A DNA stretch of 54,041 nt from Methylomonas sp. (GTDB lineage: Bacteria; Pseudomonadota; Gammaproteobacteria; Methylococcales; Methylomonadaceae), in NCBI GenBank assembly GCA_002928965.1, contig PERU01000025.1, positions 1 through 54,041 of the forward strand, in the 5' to 3' direction. The translations under genes were made by a program, and so were the position numbers. The notes beneath the pieces were generated by a model, which was not told the origin of the DNA, searched no databases, and was given only the letters and a program-made list of their open reading frames with translations. Positions 8,024 to 17,016 of this stretch are shown piece after piece. Numbering within the stretch: the first letter of the stretch is position 1; the number at the start of each line of letters is the position of its first letter.

Positions 8024-9198
8024 GGTAAGCCCCCGTTTAATAAATTGGACAACCAAGCCTTATCTAATCCCAGAGGTGCCAAATCTTCGTCGGTCAAACC
8101 TTGCTCGATGGCATTTAGCATCCGGGTTTTGCCTTCCTGTTTATCGACCAACCATAATTCCTCGAGCTGCAAGGCTCGCACCACGGCTTCACTGTGAGTC
8201 GAAAGCCAAATCGCCGATTCTGGCTTACTATATTCACGAATCAAACTCACCAACTCGTTAATGGCTTTAGGATGCAAGCCTCTTTCCGGCTCTTCTATCA
8301 GCGTCAAACCGTATTCAGGGCTATCGATCACGGCTACCAGCAAACACAATGCGTATATAGTGCCATCGGAAACCATATTCGCTGGAAACTGCCGCCTGGT
8401 GCCAAGCTCTTTGAATAAAATGGCAGTTTTGCTGTCCAGTTTTTGCCTTTCGGTATTGATTTTCTCTATACCAGGAACAATAGTTTCCATCCATTCCAGA
8501 ATAATACCTCGAAATTTTTCGCCACCTTCCAAGCGGCCTAATACACTGGCAAGGTTGTCGCCCTTGCTATTTAAAATATTGGGGTCTTGATCGGAGCCAT
8601 TAGGTTCTTTTGAACTAATAGGATCAATTCTATATAGCCGTAAGTTTTTTAAAAATTGCGCTATTGGAGTTTCTGAAAACAAAAGTAACGCCGAGTAATC
8701 CACTGGGAAGTTTTTCGCTTCCAGACAACCGTAAGCACCTTCAACAGATATTGAATTGAATTTTCCATCTTTGTAATTTTGAAGCATTGATGGGTATTTG
8801 TTTTCAATACGCCTTAACGAAAGTTCACTATCAAAATACAAATCTTCAGAAATTAACGGATTGTTTTTATCAAGCTCATCTATGCTCAATATGTACTTGA
8901 AACGAACACTATTGCCGTGATCCTGTAGGCTAATATCAATCTCAAAATCGAAACAACGCACTTTTGATTTACGACGCTTTTGTGAATGCAAATGCCCGTA
9001 TCCACCATATTTTCTCAGTGCATCATGAATACCGTTTCTGACAAATAAACTAACGAAATTCAACGCATCGAAAAAATTACTCTTTCCACAACCATTGGCA
9101 CCAGCAAATACCGAAAACGGCTGGACGTTTTCCAACACTAGGGAATCGATACTTTTAAAGTTGGCAATTTTGAGGCGGTGGATAAAGTAGGAAGCCAC
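8017..9198 (-). CDS. RecF/SMC-like AAA ATPase (AAA_21/OLD-type)
   Basis: A 393-residue ABC-class ATPase. It opens with the typical FIHRLKIANFKSIDSL, followed by Walker A GANGCGKS (33-40), a degenerate signature SDGT (277-280), Walker B LTLIEEPERGLHP (298-310) and the H-loop STHS (333-336). The arrangement matches the ATPase of OLD nucleases, Gabija GajA, PARIS AriA and AbiL/RloA. The GTG start lies two bases after the prfB stop, and the gene overlaps the TOPRIM gene by about 7 bases, so all are probably co-translated. The pair interrupts the usual prfB-lysS arrangement, which points to insertion of a two-gene cassette. Defence is the favoured role; a DNA repair or stress role cannot be excluded. 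Confidence 0.82.
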   Translation of the reverse strand: MASYFIHRLKIANFKSIDSLVLENVQPFSVFAGANGCGKSNFFDALNFVSLFVRNGIHDALRKYGGYGHLHSQKRRKSKVRCFDFEIDISLQDHGNSVRFKYILSIDELDKNNPLISEDLYFDSELSLRRIENKYPSMLQNYKDGKFNSISVEGAYGCLEAKNFPVDYSALLLFSETPIAQFLKNLRLYRIDPISSKEPNGSDQDPNILNSKGDNLASVLGRLEGGEKFRGIILEWMETIVPGIEKINTERQKLDSKTAILFKELGTRRQFPANMVSDGTIYALCLLVAVIDSPEYGLTLIEEPERGLHPKAINELVSLIREYSKPESAIWLSTHSEAVVRALQLEELWLVDKQEGKTRMLNAIEQGLTDEDLAPLGLDKAWLSNLLNGGLPW

Positions 9199-9200
9199 TC

Positions 9201-10298
9201 TTACAACCCACTCTTCAAACTGGCCTCGATAAACTGATCCAATGCACCATCCAATACCGCCTGAGTATTGCCGGTTTCGACGTTGGTGCGCAGGTCTTTG
9301 ATGCGCGACTGATCCAGTACATAAGACCGAATCTGGCTGCCCCAGCCGATGTCGGATTTGGAGTCTTCAATCGCCTGTAGTCCTTCGTTGCGTTTCAGCA
9401 CTTCCATCTCATACAGTTTGGCTTTCAACTGCTTCATGGCGGTATCTTTGTTTTTATGCTGCGAACGGTCGCTTTGGCATTGGGTGACAATGCCGCTGGG
9501 ATTGTGGGTAATCCGCACCGCAGACTCGGTTCTGTTGACGTGCTGGCCGCCGGCGCCGCTGGCCCGATATACGTCGATACGCAAATCGGCCGGGTTGATG
9601 TCGATTTCGATGTCATCATCGATTTCCGGCGACACAAACACCGACGCAAAGGACGTGTGGCGACGGTTGCCGGAATCGAACGGTGATTTACGCACTAAGC
9701 GGTGCACGCCGGTTTCGGTACGCAGCCAGCCAAAAGCATACGGTCCCTCAAATTTAATGGTTGCGCTTTTAATGCCGGCCACATCACCGGGTGATTCTTC
9801 AATCAGCTCGGTTTTAAAGCCTTTGGCTTCCCCCCAACGCAAGTACATGCGCTCGATGATTGACGCCCAATCTTGCGCCTCCGTACCACCGGAGCCGGAT
9901 TGAATATCCAAAAAGGCATTATTGGCGTCCATTTCACCGGAGAACATGCGCTGGAACTCCAGACCGGCCACCTGTTTCTCATACACTTCCAAATCGGCAG
10001 CGACGGTATCAACGGTGTCTTCGTCATTTTCTTCCACCGCCATCAGCAACAGTTCTTCAGCGTCGTTCAGGCCCTGTTCCAAATCCTTGATGGTCAAGAC
10101 GATGCCTTCCAGCATCGCACGCTCTTTACCCATGGCTTGAGCTTGCTCAGGTTTGTTCCAGATGTTGGGGTCTTCCAGTTCCCGCAACACTTCCACCAAA
10201 CGCTCGCTTTTGGCATCGAAATCCAGATAGGTCTTTAAACCGGCAGTACGCTCACGCAAATCGGCTATTTTGTATTTAATCGGATTAATTTCTTGCAT
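9201..10298 (-). CDS. prfB: Peptide chain release factor 2
   Basis: A 365-residue class I release factor that ends translation at UGA and UAA. It has the stop-codon recognition motif SPF (in [14 protein letters not shown]) and the GGQ hydrolysis motif in [15 protein letters not shown]. Length and sequence follow E. coli RF2 closely from end to end. Unlike E. coli, the gene is in one frame: the region matching the programmed +1 frameshift site reads TAT CTG GAT with no UGA, so this autoregulation is absent. It probably leads the operon with the ATPase/TOPRIM pair and lysS; lgt lies 72 bases upstream on the same strand. Confidence 0.97.
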   Translation of the reverse strand: MQEINPIKYKIADLRERTAGLKTYLDFDAKSERLVEVLRELEDPNIWNKPEQAQAMGKERAMLEGIVLTIKDLEQGLNDAEELLLMAVEENDEDTVDTVAADLEVYEKQVAGLEFQRMFSGEMDANNAFLDIQSGSGGTEAQDWASIIERMYLRWGEAKGFKTELIEESPGDVAGIKSATIKFEGPYAFGWLRTETGVHRLVRKSPFDSGNRRHTSFASVFVSPEIDDDIEIDINPADLRIDVYRASGAGGQHVNRTESAVRITHNPSGIVTQCQSDRSQHKNKDTAMKQLKAKLYEMEVLKRNEGLQAIEDSKSDIGWGSQIRSYVLDQSRIKDLRTNVETGNTQAVLDGALDQFIEASLKSGL

Positions 10299-10325
10299 GT
10301 ATTCTCAAAACCCAAGCAACAACAC

Positions 10326-10338
10326 CGGCCTATGGCCG
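10326..10338. terminator. Small hairpin between lgt and prfB
   Basis: CGGCC-TAT-GGCCG forms a perfect five-base-pair stem with a three-base loop in the 72-bp gap after the lgt stop codon. There is no following T tract on the minus strand, so it is a weak terminator or attenuator candidate at best. Confidence 0.25.
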
Positions 10339-10370
10339 ACGAAATGAAAAAAGCCGTTGATTATAAACGA

Positions 10371-11159
10371 TTAGGCTGCTGCCTTGCGCGAGTGGTTTTT
10401 CAGCGACCAGCCAATCAGCACTACACCGACCAGGAAAAACGGCAGACTCAGTACCTGACCGGTGGTCAAAGCCAAACCGGTGTCATACATGGCTTGCTCG
10501 GTTTTGAAATACTCCATCGCAAAGCGGGCACTGAAGGCCAGACAAAGATAACAGCCAAAGGCAAAGCCGCTTTTATGGTGGTATTTTTTGTAAATCTGCA
10601 GGCAAATGCCGTAAACCAGCAAATAGCAAAAGGCTTCGTATAATTGCACCGGATGACGCGGGACAAAATCTATCCGCGAAAAAATCACCCCCCAAGGCTC
10701 TTGGGTCGGCAGACCCAAAATTTCCGAATTGAAAAAATTGCCAATGCGAATCAATGCCCCGGCCAATGCCGTGGGAATGCTGACCCTGTCCAACAACCAC
10801 AGATAACCGTCACCGTATTTACGTTGATACAAATACAGCGCCAGAATAATTCCCAAAGCCGCACCATGACTGGCCAGACCACCTTCCCAAATCGCCAGAA
10901 TCTTTAACGGATGCGCCAAATAGAATCCGGGGTCGTAGAGCAGCGTGTGGCCCAAGCGCGCACCCAAAACTGTCGCGATTACCATGTACCATAACAGTGT
11001 ATCCAGTTCTTCCACATTTTTGCCTTCGCGCTGATACATCCACTGCATGGTCTGGAAGCTACCCACAAAACCCAGGGCAAACATCAAGCCATACCAACGG
11101 ATTTTTAAGAAGCCAATGTCGATAAAAATGGGGTCAATGTTCCAAATGAAATGTTGCAT
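10371..11159 (-). CDS. lgt: Prolipoprotein diacylglyceryl transferase
   Basis: About 262 residues, a polytopic inner-membrane enzyme that moves diacylglycerol from phosphatidylglycerol to the lipobox cysteine of prolipoproteins. The conserved Lgt signature is visible as ALIRIGNFFNSEILG, with the essential Arg and Asn, together with SHGAALG and PRHPVQLYEA. About seven hydrophobic segments are present. I choose ATG 11159 (MQHFIWNIDP) over an in-frame TTG at 11174 because the family starts this way, although no good ribosome-binding site is visible. It would modify the several lipoproteins predicted here (TssJ, the caspase homologue, the alpha/beta hydrolase). Confidence 0.95.
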   Translation of the reverse strand: MQHFIWNIDPIFIDIGFLKIRWYGLMFALGFVGSFQTMQWMYQREGKNVEELDTLLWYMVIATVLGARLGHTLLYDPGFYLAHPLKILAIWEGGLASHGAALGIILALYLYQRKYGDGYLWLLDRVSIPTALAGALIRIGNFFNSEILGLPTQEPWGVIFSRIDFVPRHPVQLYEAFCYLLVYGICLQIYKKYHHKSGFAFGCYLCLAFSARFAMEYFKTEQAMYDTGLALTTGQVLSLPFFLVGVVLIGWSLKNHSRKAAA

Positions 11160-11358
11160 GGTGTTTATAAGCAAAAAAGACTGAGGGCATGAATTTTAAC
11201 CCCGTAAGCGTTCTTAAGAGAACGTATATCGCTGCATCCACTTGCAGTCGGGCGACGAGCAGATAAAATGCTGACCAATTCTGCTCGGAATCAGCGCTGT
11301 TTACAGTATTCTGACAGCCCATACCAACCCTTAATTTGCACCTAACTAGAGCTTTATC

Positions 11359-11835
11359 ATGCGTACACTTGTGACTTCCATTCTTGGCATTTGTCTTTTC
11401 TCAATGACCTTCACCGCCAATGCTGAGACCAATAAACCCATCAGCATCCCGCAGAAAGTCACTCAGAACATTCTAAAAAGGCATCCAAACGCTCAAGACA
11501 TGCATGCCAGCCAGGAAAACCATTTCGGCAAGCAGTTACTGGAAGTCAGTTTTAAAGACGAAGCCGGACAGCCTGTATTGGAGCTATTCAATCAGCAAGG
11601 TCATTTGTATACCAATGAGATCATCATTGAAGATCTGAGTGAAATTTATCCGCAGGTCATTGCAGCCTTGAAAGCTGCTTTTCCGAAACATGAAATAAAA
11701 CGTGCGGAAATGATAGGCAACCCGAATGGCGTAGGCCAGGAATACGAAATTTATCTGAATGCCGATGGCATTGACTGGAAAATCTCAGTGACCGGTCATG
11801 GTGTCATCCAAGACAAACAACAAATCAAATCCTGA
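11359..11835 (+). CDS. Exported PepSY-like domain protein
   Basis: A 158-residue protein with a clear signal peptide (about 1-22, ending TANAE). The mature part has two similar repeats of about 60 residues built around IPQKVTQNILKRHPNAQ and IYPQVIAALKAAFPKHEIKRAE followed by YEIYLNADG, a pattern of PepSY-like (BLIP-like) periplasmic domains. Such domains are thought to bind or inhibit proteins at the cell surface; the role here is unknown. It stands alone, divergent from lgt across 199 bases that include a small palindrome CGTTCT-TAAG-AGAACG (11209-11224). Confidence 0.7.
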   Translation: MRTLVTSILGICLFSMTFTANAETNKPISIPQKVTQNILKRHPNAQDMHASQENHFGKQLLEVSFKDEAGQPVLELFNQQGHLYTNEIIIEDLSEIYPQVIAALKAAFPKHEIKRAEMIGNPNGVGQEYEIYLNADGIDWKISVTGHGVIQDKQQIKS

Positions 11836-12392
11836 CGCTAGCAACTTGGAATTATCTCGTTGATAAAGTCTCGAAACGTTGGCCTTAATGACTAATAAAG
11901 CTCAGCATCACCCTGAACAATGAAAGCTGGGGAGCGATCCGAGACCTTCGGTTAGGGGCTGGCATCGCTCCTATGATACTTTCACAGTAAGGCATCATGA
12001 TTTTTTCCTTTTTCAACGCAGACCGTCTCAAAAGGTCGGCTGACGGCAATGCAGCCCAACATTTTGATTTTAAGACATGCTGCAAAGGGGGGCGTTTGTT
12101 TTTGGCAAAATCCTTGGCGAGCATCGCCTCATCAGCAGTGAGCGCCATGTCAAGCTGCGTGAAGTATCGATTTTAATACGGATATTTCAGACTCGAATTC
12201 CTCATAATGGATCGTTGAAGCCAACTGATTACTTGCCGAAACTTAGCCCGACAATCGGGCCTTTTATACCTGGGCCACAAAATCAAATGCACCAAGGACC
12301 ATGACTGTAAAACCATTAATATGCTAGTCTAACTGCAAAAATTTTTAAGGAAAAATAATGTTGTTTAAAATGGCATTTCCAACCTCGCAACT
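11836..12392. other. 557-bp intergenic region with structured hairpins
   Basis: No supported gene. A nested stem spans 11921-11984: outer TGAAAG/CTTTCA (11921-11926, 11979-11984) and inner GGAGCGAT/ATCGCTCC (11931-11938, 11964-11971), perfect on both arms. A small antisense ORF across 11885-12148 shows no convincing family or ribosome-binding site. A terminator-like hairpin lies at 12246-12260. The 3' part should hold the promoter of the HD-GYP gene; no clear -35/-10 pair is visible. It may be a decayed gene or repeat, or contain an untranslated RNA. Confidence 0.45.
12246..12267 (+). terminator. Terminator-like hairpin upstream of the HD-GYP gene
   Basis: GCCCGA-CAA-TCGGGC (12246-12260) is a perfect six-base-pair GC-rich stem followed by CTTTTAT. 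It would end plus-strand transcription from the upstream intergenic region before the HD-GYP gene. No gene directly upstream explains it, which supports an untranslated transcript in this region. Confidence 0.45.
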
Positions 12393-13718
12393 ATGTTTTT
12401 AAAAAAACTCTGGCCTTTCGGCAAGAAACATAAAAAGCAAAAGCAAAACGCTAACGCAATCGATTACAGCGTTCCCGAGCGGCTCTATACGCCAGTCAAC
12501 CAATTGGATATGGGCATGTACGTCATAGAACTTGACCGTCCGTGGCTGGATAGTCCGTTTCTATTTCAAGGGTTTGAAATCACAACTCAAAGCGAGATTA
12601 TGCAGCTGAAAGAGTGTTGTGATTACGTGTATATCGATACCACCAAAAATCGCAAACGTCGCCCTGAAGGCATCGGTTCGTCCACTAAACAACCTGTCGA
12701 AACCAATATCGATTTTGGCACGCCTCCCCCTAAACTCAGTGAATTTGAAAGAGAAATTCAACGTGCGGAGATTGTACACAAACAGGTGAGCGAACTGGTT
12801 TCCGGGTTTATGGATCGCATCGCCAAAGGTGAAGGTATCGATACCAAATCGGCAAAGGCCGCCGTGGCGGAATGTGTCAATAGTATTTTACATTCGCCAG
12901 ATGCATTTTTATGGCTAAACCAGCTGAAGAATAAAGACGAATACACTTCACAACATAGCCTGAATGTCTGCGTACTGTCCATTGTACTGGGAAGACATAT
13001 CAACTTTTCGATGGAGAATCTGAACAACGTCGGTCTGTGCGGCATGATGCATGACATGGGCAAAATGCTGGTGCCACTGCATATCCTCAACAAACCCGGC
13101 AAACTGGAGCCTCATGAACTGGAAGTCATGCGCTCTCACACCACATTGGGCTACGAGTTGCTGTCGTCCAGTAAAGATATGTATCCGGGCGCCATAAAAG
13201 CGGCCTTATCCCATCATGAGATGCTGGATGGCAAGGGTTACCCCAACAAACTCAATCATAAAGACATACCTTTACTTACGCGCATTATCACCATCGCTGA
13301 CATCTATGACGCCATGACCAGTGACCGGGTCTACCAGAAAGGCAGAACTCACCTGGAAGCCACCAGTACCATGGCTGACTTGAGCGGCAGTCATCTGGAC
13401 GGACGTCTGGTCACCAAGTTTATCGAAGCATTGGGCGTCTACCCGCCCGGCTGTATTGTGATGATGACCAACGGTTCTATTGGAATCGTGGTGGAAGTCA
13501 ACGAATTCGTCCGCCTAAGACCCAAAATCATTATTCTGCTGGACTCAAACAAACAGGTTGTACCCGAAAAAGTAACCAATCTTGCGGATATGGAAGTAGA
13601 CGAACACGGTCGATTGCTCACCATCAAAGGCATTGTCAAAGCCCAGGATTACAATATCGACATCGGCAAGTATTACCAACAAGGCATTTTGCAAAAAGGA
13701 TTTGCGCACAGCAAATAA
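12393..13718 (+). CDS. HD-GYP domain protein (probable c-di-GMP phosphodiesterase)
   Basis: A 441-residue cytoplasmic protein. The N-terminal part (about 25-130) is DUF3391-like (MYVIELDRPWLDSPFLFQGFEI), commonly placed before HD-GYP domains. The HD-GYP domain (about 165-370) shows the metal-binding HDMGK, the helix HILNKPGKLEPHELEVMRSH, then HHEMLDGKGYP, which is the GYP motif, and ADIYDAMTSDR. Such enzymes hydrolyse c-di-GMP to pGpG or GMP. A basic Lys-rich start (KKHKKQKQ) follows MFLKKLWPFG. It is a single gene and the natural counterpart of the GGDEF protein at the window start. Confidence 0.93.
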   Translation: MFLKKLWPFGKKHKKQKQNANAIDYSVPERLYTPVNQLDMGMYVIELDRPWLDSPFLFQGFEITTQSEIMQLKECCDYVYIDTTKNRKRRPEGIGSSTKQPVETNIDFGTPPPKLSEFEREIQRAEIVHKQVSELVSGFMDRIAKGEGIDTKSAKAAVAECVNSILHSPDAFLWLNQLKNKDEYTSQHSLNVCVLSIVLGRHINFSMENLNNVGLCGMMHDMGKMLVPLHILNKPGKLEPHELEVMRSHTTLGYELLSSSKDMYPGAIKAALSHHEMLDGKGYPNKLNHKDIPLLTRIITIADIYDAMTSDRVYQKGRTHLEATSTMADLSGSHLDGRLVTKFIEALGVYPPGCIVMMTNGSIGIVVEVNEFVRLRPKIIILLDSNKQVVPEKVTNLADMEVDEHGRLLTIKGIVKAQDYNIDIGKYYQQGILQKGFAHSK

Positions 13719-13821
13719 CTGTAGGCAAGAAAGTCTGTATTGTTTGGTTTATTAAAACGAATAGGCGGTTATAACCCACGAAACACTGGAAGAAAATTAG
13801 GCGTTATTTCCAAGATAAGGC

Positions 13822-13870
13822 TTAGGATTTCGCCAAAAATAACGTCCCCTTTTACGACAGCCTCCGGAGG
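13822..13870 (+). repeat. Dispersed repeat copy B
   Basis: TTAGGATTTCGCCAAAAATA at 13822-13841 is shared exactly with 18122-18141 and nearly with the minus strand of 61-91. After it come a C run and T run (GTCCCCTTTT) and a perfect ten-base palindrome CCTCCGGAGG at 13861-13870. It sits in the gap between the HD-GYP gene and uup. Confidence 0.55.
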
Positions 13871-13921
13871 GCGAGGCAGCGAATGTGCCGAAATTTGGAG
13901 TGTGAAAGGTATAAATCAATC

Positions 13922-15811
13922 TTAGCTCTGCATGGCATCCAATTCGTCCCAACGCTGGTAGGCTTGAGCCAGTTCAGCTTCAGCGGTTTTTAATTGTTCC
14001 AGGGTTGCGGCCACCGCATCCGGGCTTTGCTTATAAAACTCAGCACTGCCAATTTTCGCAGTCAAATCTGCTTGCAGGCTTTCCAGTTGCTCGATACGCT
14101 CCGGCAATTGTTCCAATTCACGCTGATCTTTAAAGCTGAGTTTTTTAACCGCACCGGCAGTTTTGGGTTTTTCTTTTTTGCTTGCGTCTGCCGCAACCTT
14201 GGCGGCTTCAGTTTTTTTGTTCTGCTCGGATAAAGCAAACCAATCGGCATAGCCACCGATGTATTCACCGACCTCCCCTTCGCCCTCAAACACCAGCACA
14301 CTAGTCACCACGTTATCCAGAAACTCCCGATCATGACTGACCAACAACAAAGTGCCTTGATACTCGACCAGTTTTTCTTCCAGAATTTCCAGTGTTTCCA
14401 GATCCAAATCGTTGGTAGGTTCGTCCATCACGATCAAATTGGCCGGCTTGGTAAACAAACGCGCCAGTAATAGGCGATTTTTCTCGCCACCGGACAAACT
14501 CCGCACCGGCGAACGCGCCCGCGCCGGTGCAAACAGAAAATCGGCCAGATAGCTCATCACATGTCGACGCCCGTCGGGTAAATCGATGAATTCACCACCA
14601 TCCAACACGCTGTCAGCCACCGACAGTTCCGGATCAAGCTGTTCACGCAACTGATCGAAATAAGCGATTTGCAAATTAGTGCCTAGCTCGATGCTGCCGG
14701 TGGTCGGTTGTAATTGACCCAACAATAGCTTTAACAATGTCGATTTGCCGGCACCGTTGTTACCAATCAAACCAATTTTGTCGCCACGTTCGATACGAAT
14801 CGAAAAATCCCGCACAATGGTTTTGTCGCCATAACTAAAATTCACATCAATGGCTTCCACCACTTTTTTACCGGAGGTTTCGCCTTTGTTCAAATTCAGC
14901 TTGGTCGTGCCTTGGGTATTACGACGTTCAGCGCGCTCGTTGCGGAGTTTTTTCAGCGCCCTCACCCGGCCTTCGTTACGGGTGCGGCGGGCTTTGATAC
15001 CCTGCCTGATCCAGACTTCTTCCTTGGCCAGTTTTTTATCGAATTCGGCGTTTTGATTGGCTTCATCATCCAACGCTGCCGCCTTGCGCACTAAATAATC
15101 CTGATAATTACCCGCCCAGGATGTCAATTGCCCGCGATCCAGATCGATGATGCGGGTAGCCAGTTTTTGCAAAAACGCCCGATCATGGGTCACAAACAGC
15201 ACCGCACCCTGAAACGCCAGCAACTGTTCTTCCAGCCAGCTGATACTTTCAAAATCCAGATGGTTGGTCGGCTCGTCCAGCAACAGCACTTCCGGGTCGA
15301 TCACCAGTGCTCGTGCCAGTGCCACCCGCCGTTTCCAGCCGCCGGACAAACTGCCCACTTTAATATCTGCCGGCAATTGCAAACGACTCAAAACAGATTC
15401 CACGCGGGATTGAAATTCCCAGCCGTTATCGGCTTCCAGTTTGTGCTGCACATCGCCCAACGCCTGCAAAGACTGCTCACTGCCGTCCATGTGCGTGAGT
15501 AATTCATGGTAACGGGCGATCAATCGACCCAATTCACCCAAACCGCTCGCCACCGCCTCGTAAATCGTATCGTTTTCGTCCAGATTGGGTGACTGCTCCA
15601 ACCAAGCCAAGCGTAACTCCGGCTGCCGCCAGATTTCGCCATGGTCAGCATGAATATCACCGGCGATGATTTTCATCAGCGTGGATTTACCCTCGCCGTT
15701 TCGGCCCAGTAGACCTACCCGCTCGCCGGCATCGAGTTGAAAGTCGGAGTTTTCGAGTAAAGCATGGGTGCCGAAGGCAATGGAAACGTTGGTGAGGCGA
15801 ATTAAAGGCAT
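13922..15811 (-). CDS. uup: ABC-F protein Uup
   Basis: A 629-residue soluble ABC-F ATPase with two nucleotide-binding domains. Walker A GRNGEGKST (about 36-44) with LSGGWKRR, and Walker A GNNGAGKST with LSGGEKNR, are both followed by LLDEPTNHLD or VMDEPTNDLD. Between them lies the charged ABC-F linker (about 240-310), and a C-terminal coiled coil (about 545-629) follows a Lys-rich linker. Uup-type proteins act on the ribosome or on branched DNA intermediates; E. coli uup affects transposon excision. It overlaps the end of the cinA-like gene by 10 bases, so the two are co-transcribed. Confidence 0.93.
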   Translation of the reverse strand: MPLIRLTNVSIAFGTHALLENSDFQLDAGERVGLLGRNGEGKSTLMKIIAGDIHADHGEIWRQPELRLAWLEQSPNLDENDTIYEAVASGLGELGRLIARYHELLTHMDGSEQSLQALGDVQHKLEADNGWEFQSRVESVLSRLQLPADIKVGSLSGGWKRRVALARALVIDPEVLLLDEPTNHLDFESISWLEEQLLAFQGAVLFVTHDRAFLQKLATRIIDLDRGQLTSWAGNYQDYLVRKAAALDDEANQNAEFDKKLAKEEVWIRQGIKARRTRNEGRVRALKKLRNERAERRNTQGTTKLNLNKGETSGKKVVEAIDVNFSYGDKTIVRDFSIRIERGDKIGLIGNNGAGKSTLLKLLLGQLQPTTGSIELGTNLQIAYFDQLREQLDPELSVADSVLDGGEFIDLPDGRRHVMSYLADFLFAPARARSPVRSLSGGEKNRLLLARLFTKPANLIVMDEPTNDLDLETLEILEEKLVEYQGTLLLVSHDREFLDNVVTSVLVFEGEGEVGEYIGGYADWFALSEQNKKTEAAKVAADASKKEKPKTAGAVKKLSFKDQRELEQLPERIEQLESLQADLTAKIGSAEFYKQSPDAVAATLEQLKTAEAELAQAYQRWDELDAMQS

Positions 15812-17016
15812 GTCATTTTTAAAGTACGTCGAAGAAGATCCAGCGCCAGCATGGCGGCCTGGTTTTGTTTGGTTTGTAAGCGCCCGGCTACATTCATACT
15901 GCTTTGAAACAGTCCGTCACGGGTTTGCAGCGCATTATATAGGACGATGGGTTGATCCGGGTCGGTGATGCTGCCGTGATATAACTGCACTAATTGCCAA
16001 TCAAGTCCCTGGTGTTGTTGCAGATGCCTAGCCAGCTCGGCAGCACTTTGCGCCAAGTCATCGGCAAAGTAGGCACAGCCCCAACGCTCGGCAGTAATAG
16101 CGATATTGGCACTGAATTGCACAAAACGCAGCCAATCCTGGCCGATACATTTGGCGGCAATCAAGCCCTGGCTGGCGGTTTCGATGACCGATAAACTCAG
16201 TCCTCGTTTAGTCATCTCCCGACCGATCACCGTCGGCAAATCACCTTGGGTTTGTTCCGGTGTATCGATGGCAAACACAGCATCGCCAATCAGGCCAGCC
16301 ACTTGATTCGTCCAATACATTCGTTCATCAACAGCAAACGCGGCTGGAAACAATAATTTGGTTTGCACTTCATCGACTGCCGCACGAAAGCCCAGTTGCA
16401 CAGTGTTCGGTAAGACTAGTGATTCGAGTCGTTGCTGAATGGCTGATTCGCCAATACCCACGCTGCGCAAGCTCACCAAACAATCGGGCTGCACACTAAA
16501 ACGCCCAAGCAATTGCTCCCTCACCGCTGAAAACATGGCTTTCATTTCCGAAGGCACTCCCGGTAGAAATACAAACCAGCAACGCTGTATTTGCATGGCA
16601 AAACCCGGTGCGGTGCCAACCGGATTATCAATACGCACGGCTTGTGTCGGAAAATACGCCTGCTTGCGGTTTAGCGCCGGCATGCTACGTTGGCGCTTGG
16701 CAAAATAGGCTTCGATGCCTTGTAAAGCTGTCGGGTCAAACAGTAAGTCCTGCCCGGAAGCACGGCTGGCGGCTTCGGCAGTTAAATCATCGATAGTAGG
16801 CCCCAGGCCACCGGTGCAAAGACAACAGTCGGCGCGAACAGCAATTTCAAGGATCAACGCCACTAAATCCTCAAGACAATCACCCACGGCAGTATGCCGT
16901 TTGACCACAAACCCAAGTTCATTCAGGTTTTGCGATAGCCAAGCCGCATTGCTGTCCACGGTTTGACCGCTGACCACTTCTTCGCCTTGGGAAAAAATTT
17001 CTGCGATAACTCTCAT
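15802..17016 (-). CDS. CinA-like protein (MoCF-type domain with degenerate PncC-like domain)
   Basis: About 404 residues. The N-terminal COG1058/MoCF-like domain is intact (IAEIFSQGEEVVSG; LCTGGLGPTIDDLT), as in CinA pyrophosphatases of NAD-derivative recycling. The C-terminal domain should carry the nicotinamide-nucleotide deamidase motif AESCTGGL; here the matching stretch reads IETASQGLIA, so the expected catalytic serine and neighbours are replaced and deamidase activity is doubtful. ATG 17016 overlaps the stop of the AEC permease gene (ATGA), making an operon AEC-cinA-uup. Alternatives: a CinA with only its N-terminal activity, or a structural paralogue. Confidence 0.83.
   Translation of the reverse strand: MRVIAEIFSQGEEVVSGQTVDSNAAWLSQNLNELGFVVKRHTAVGDCLEDLVALILEIAVRADCCLCTGGLGPTIDDLTAEAASRASGQDLLFDPTALQGIEAYFAKRQRSMPALNRKQAYFPTQAVRIDNPVGTAPGFAMQIQRCWFVFLPGVPSEMKAMFSAVREQLLGRFSVQPDCLVSLRSVGIGESAIQQRLESLVLPNTVQLGFRAAVDEVQTKLLFPAAFAVDERMYWTNQVAGLIGDAVFAIDTPEQTQGDLPTVIGREMTKRGLSLSVIETASQGLIAAKCIGQDWLRFVQFSANIAITAERWGCAYFADDLAQSAAELARHLQQHQGLDWQLVQLYHGSITDPDQPIVLYNALQTRDGLFQSSMNVAGRLQTKQNQAAMLALDLLRRTLKMTCL

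Noticed and set aside
9349-9903. A 184-residue open frame antisense to prfB
   Set aside because: Entirely antisense to the conserved GGQ half of RF2 and without motifs of its own.
10200-10240. Programmed frameshift site of prfB
   Set aside because: The reading frame is continuous and the region has no UGA, so no frameshift is needed.
11885-12148. An 87-residue minus-strand frame in the intergenic region
   Set aside because: It crosses the nested stem-loop, lacks a ribosome-binding site and shows no family resemblance I can name.
13922-15811. Uup as a macrolide or other antibiotic-resistance ABC-F
   Set aside because: The C-terminal coiled coil, length and housekeeping context fit Uup; nothing points to a resistance subtype.
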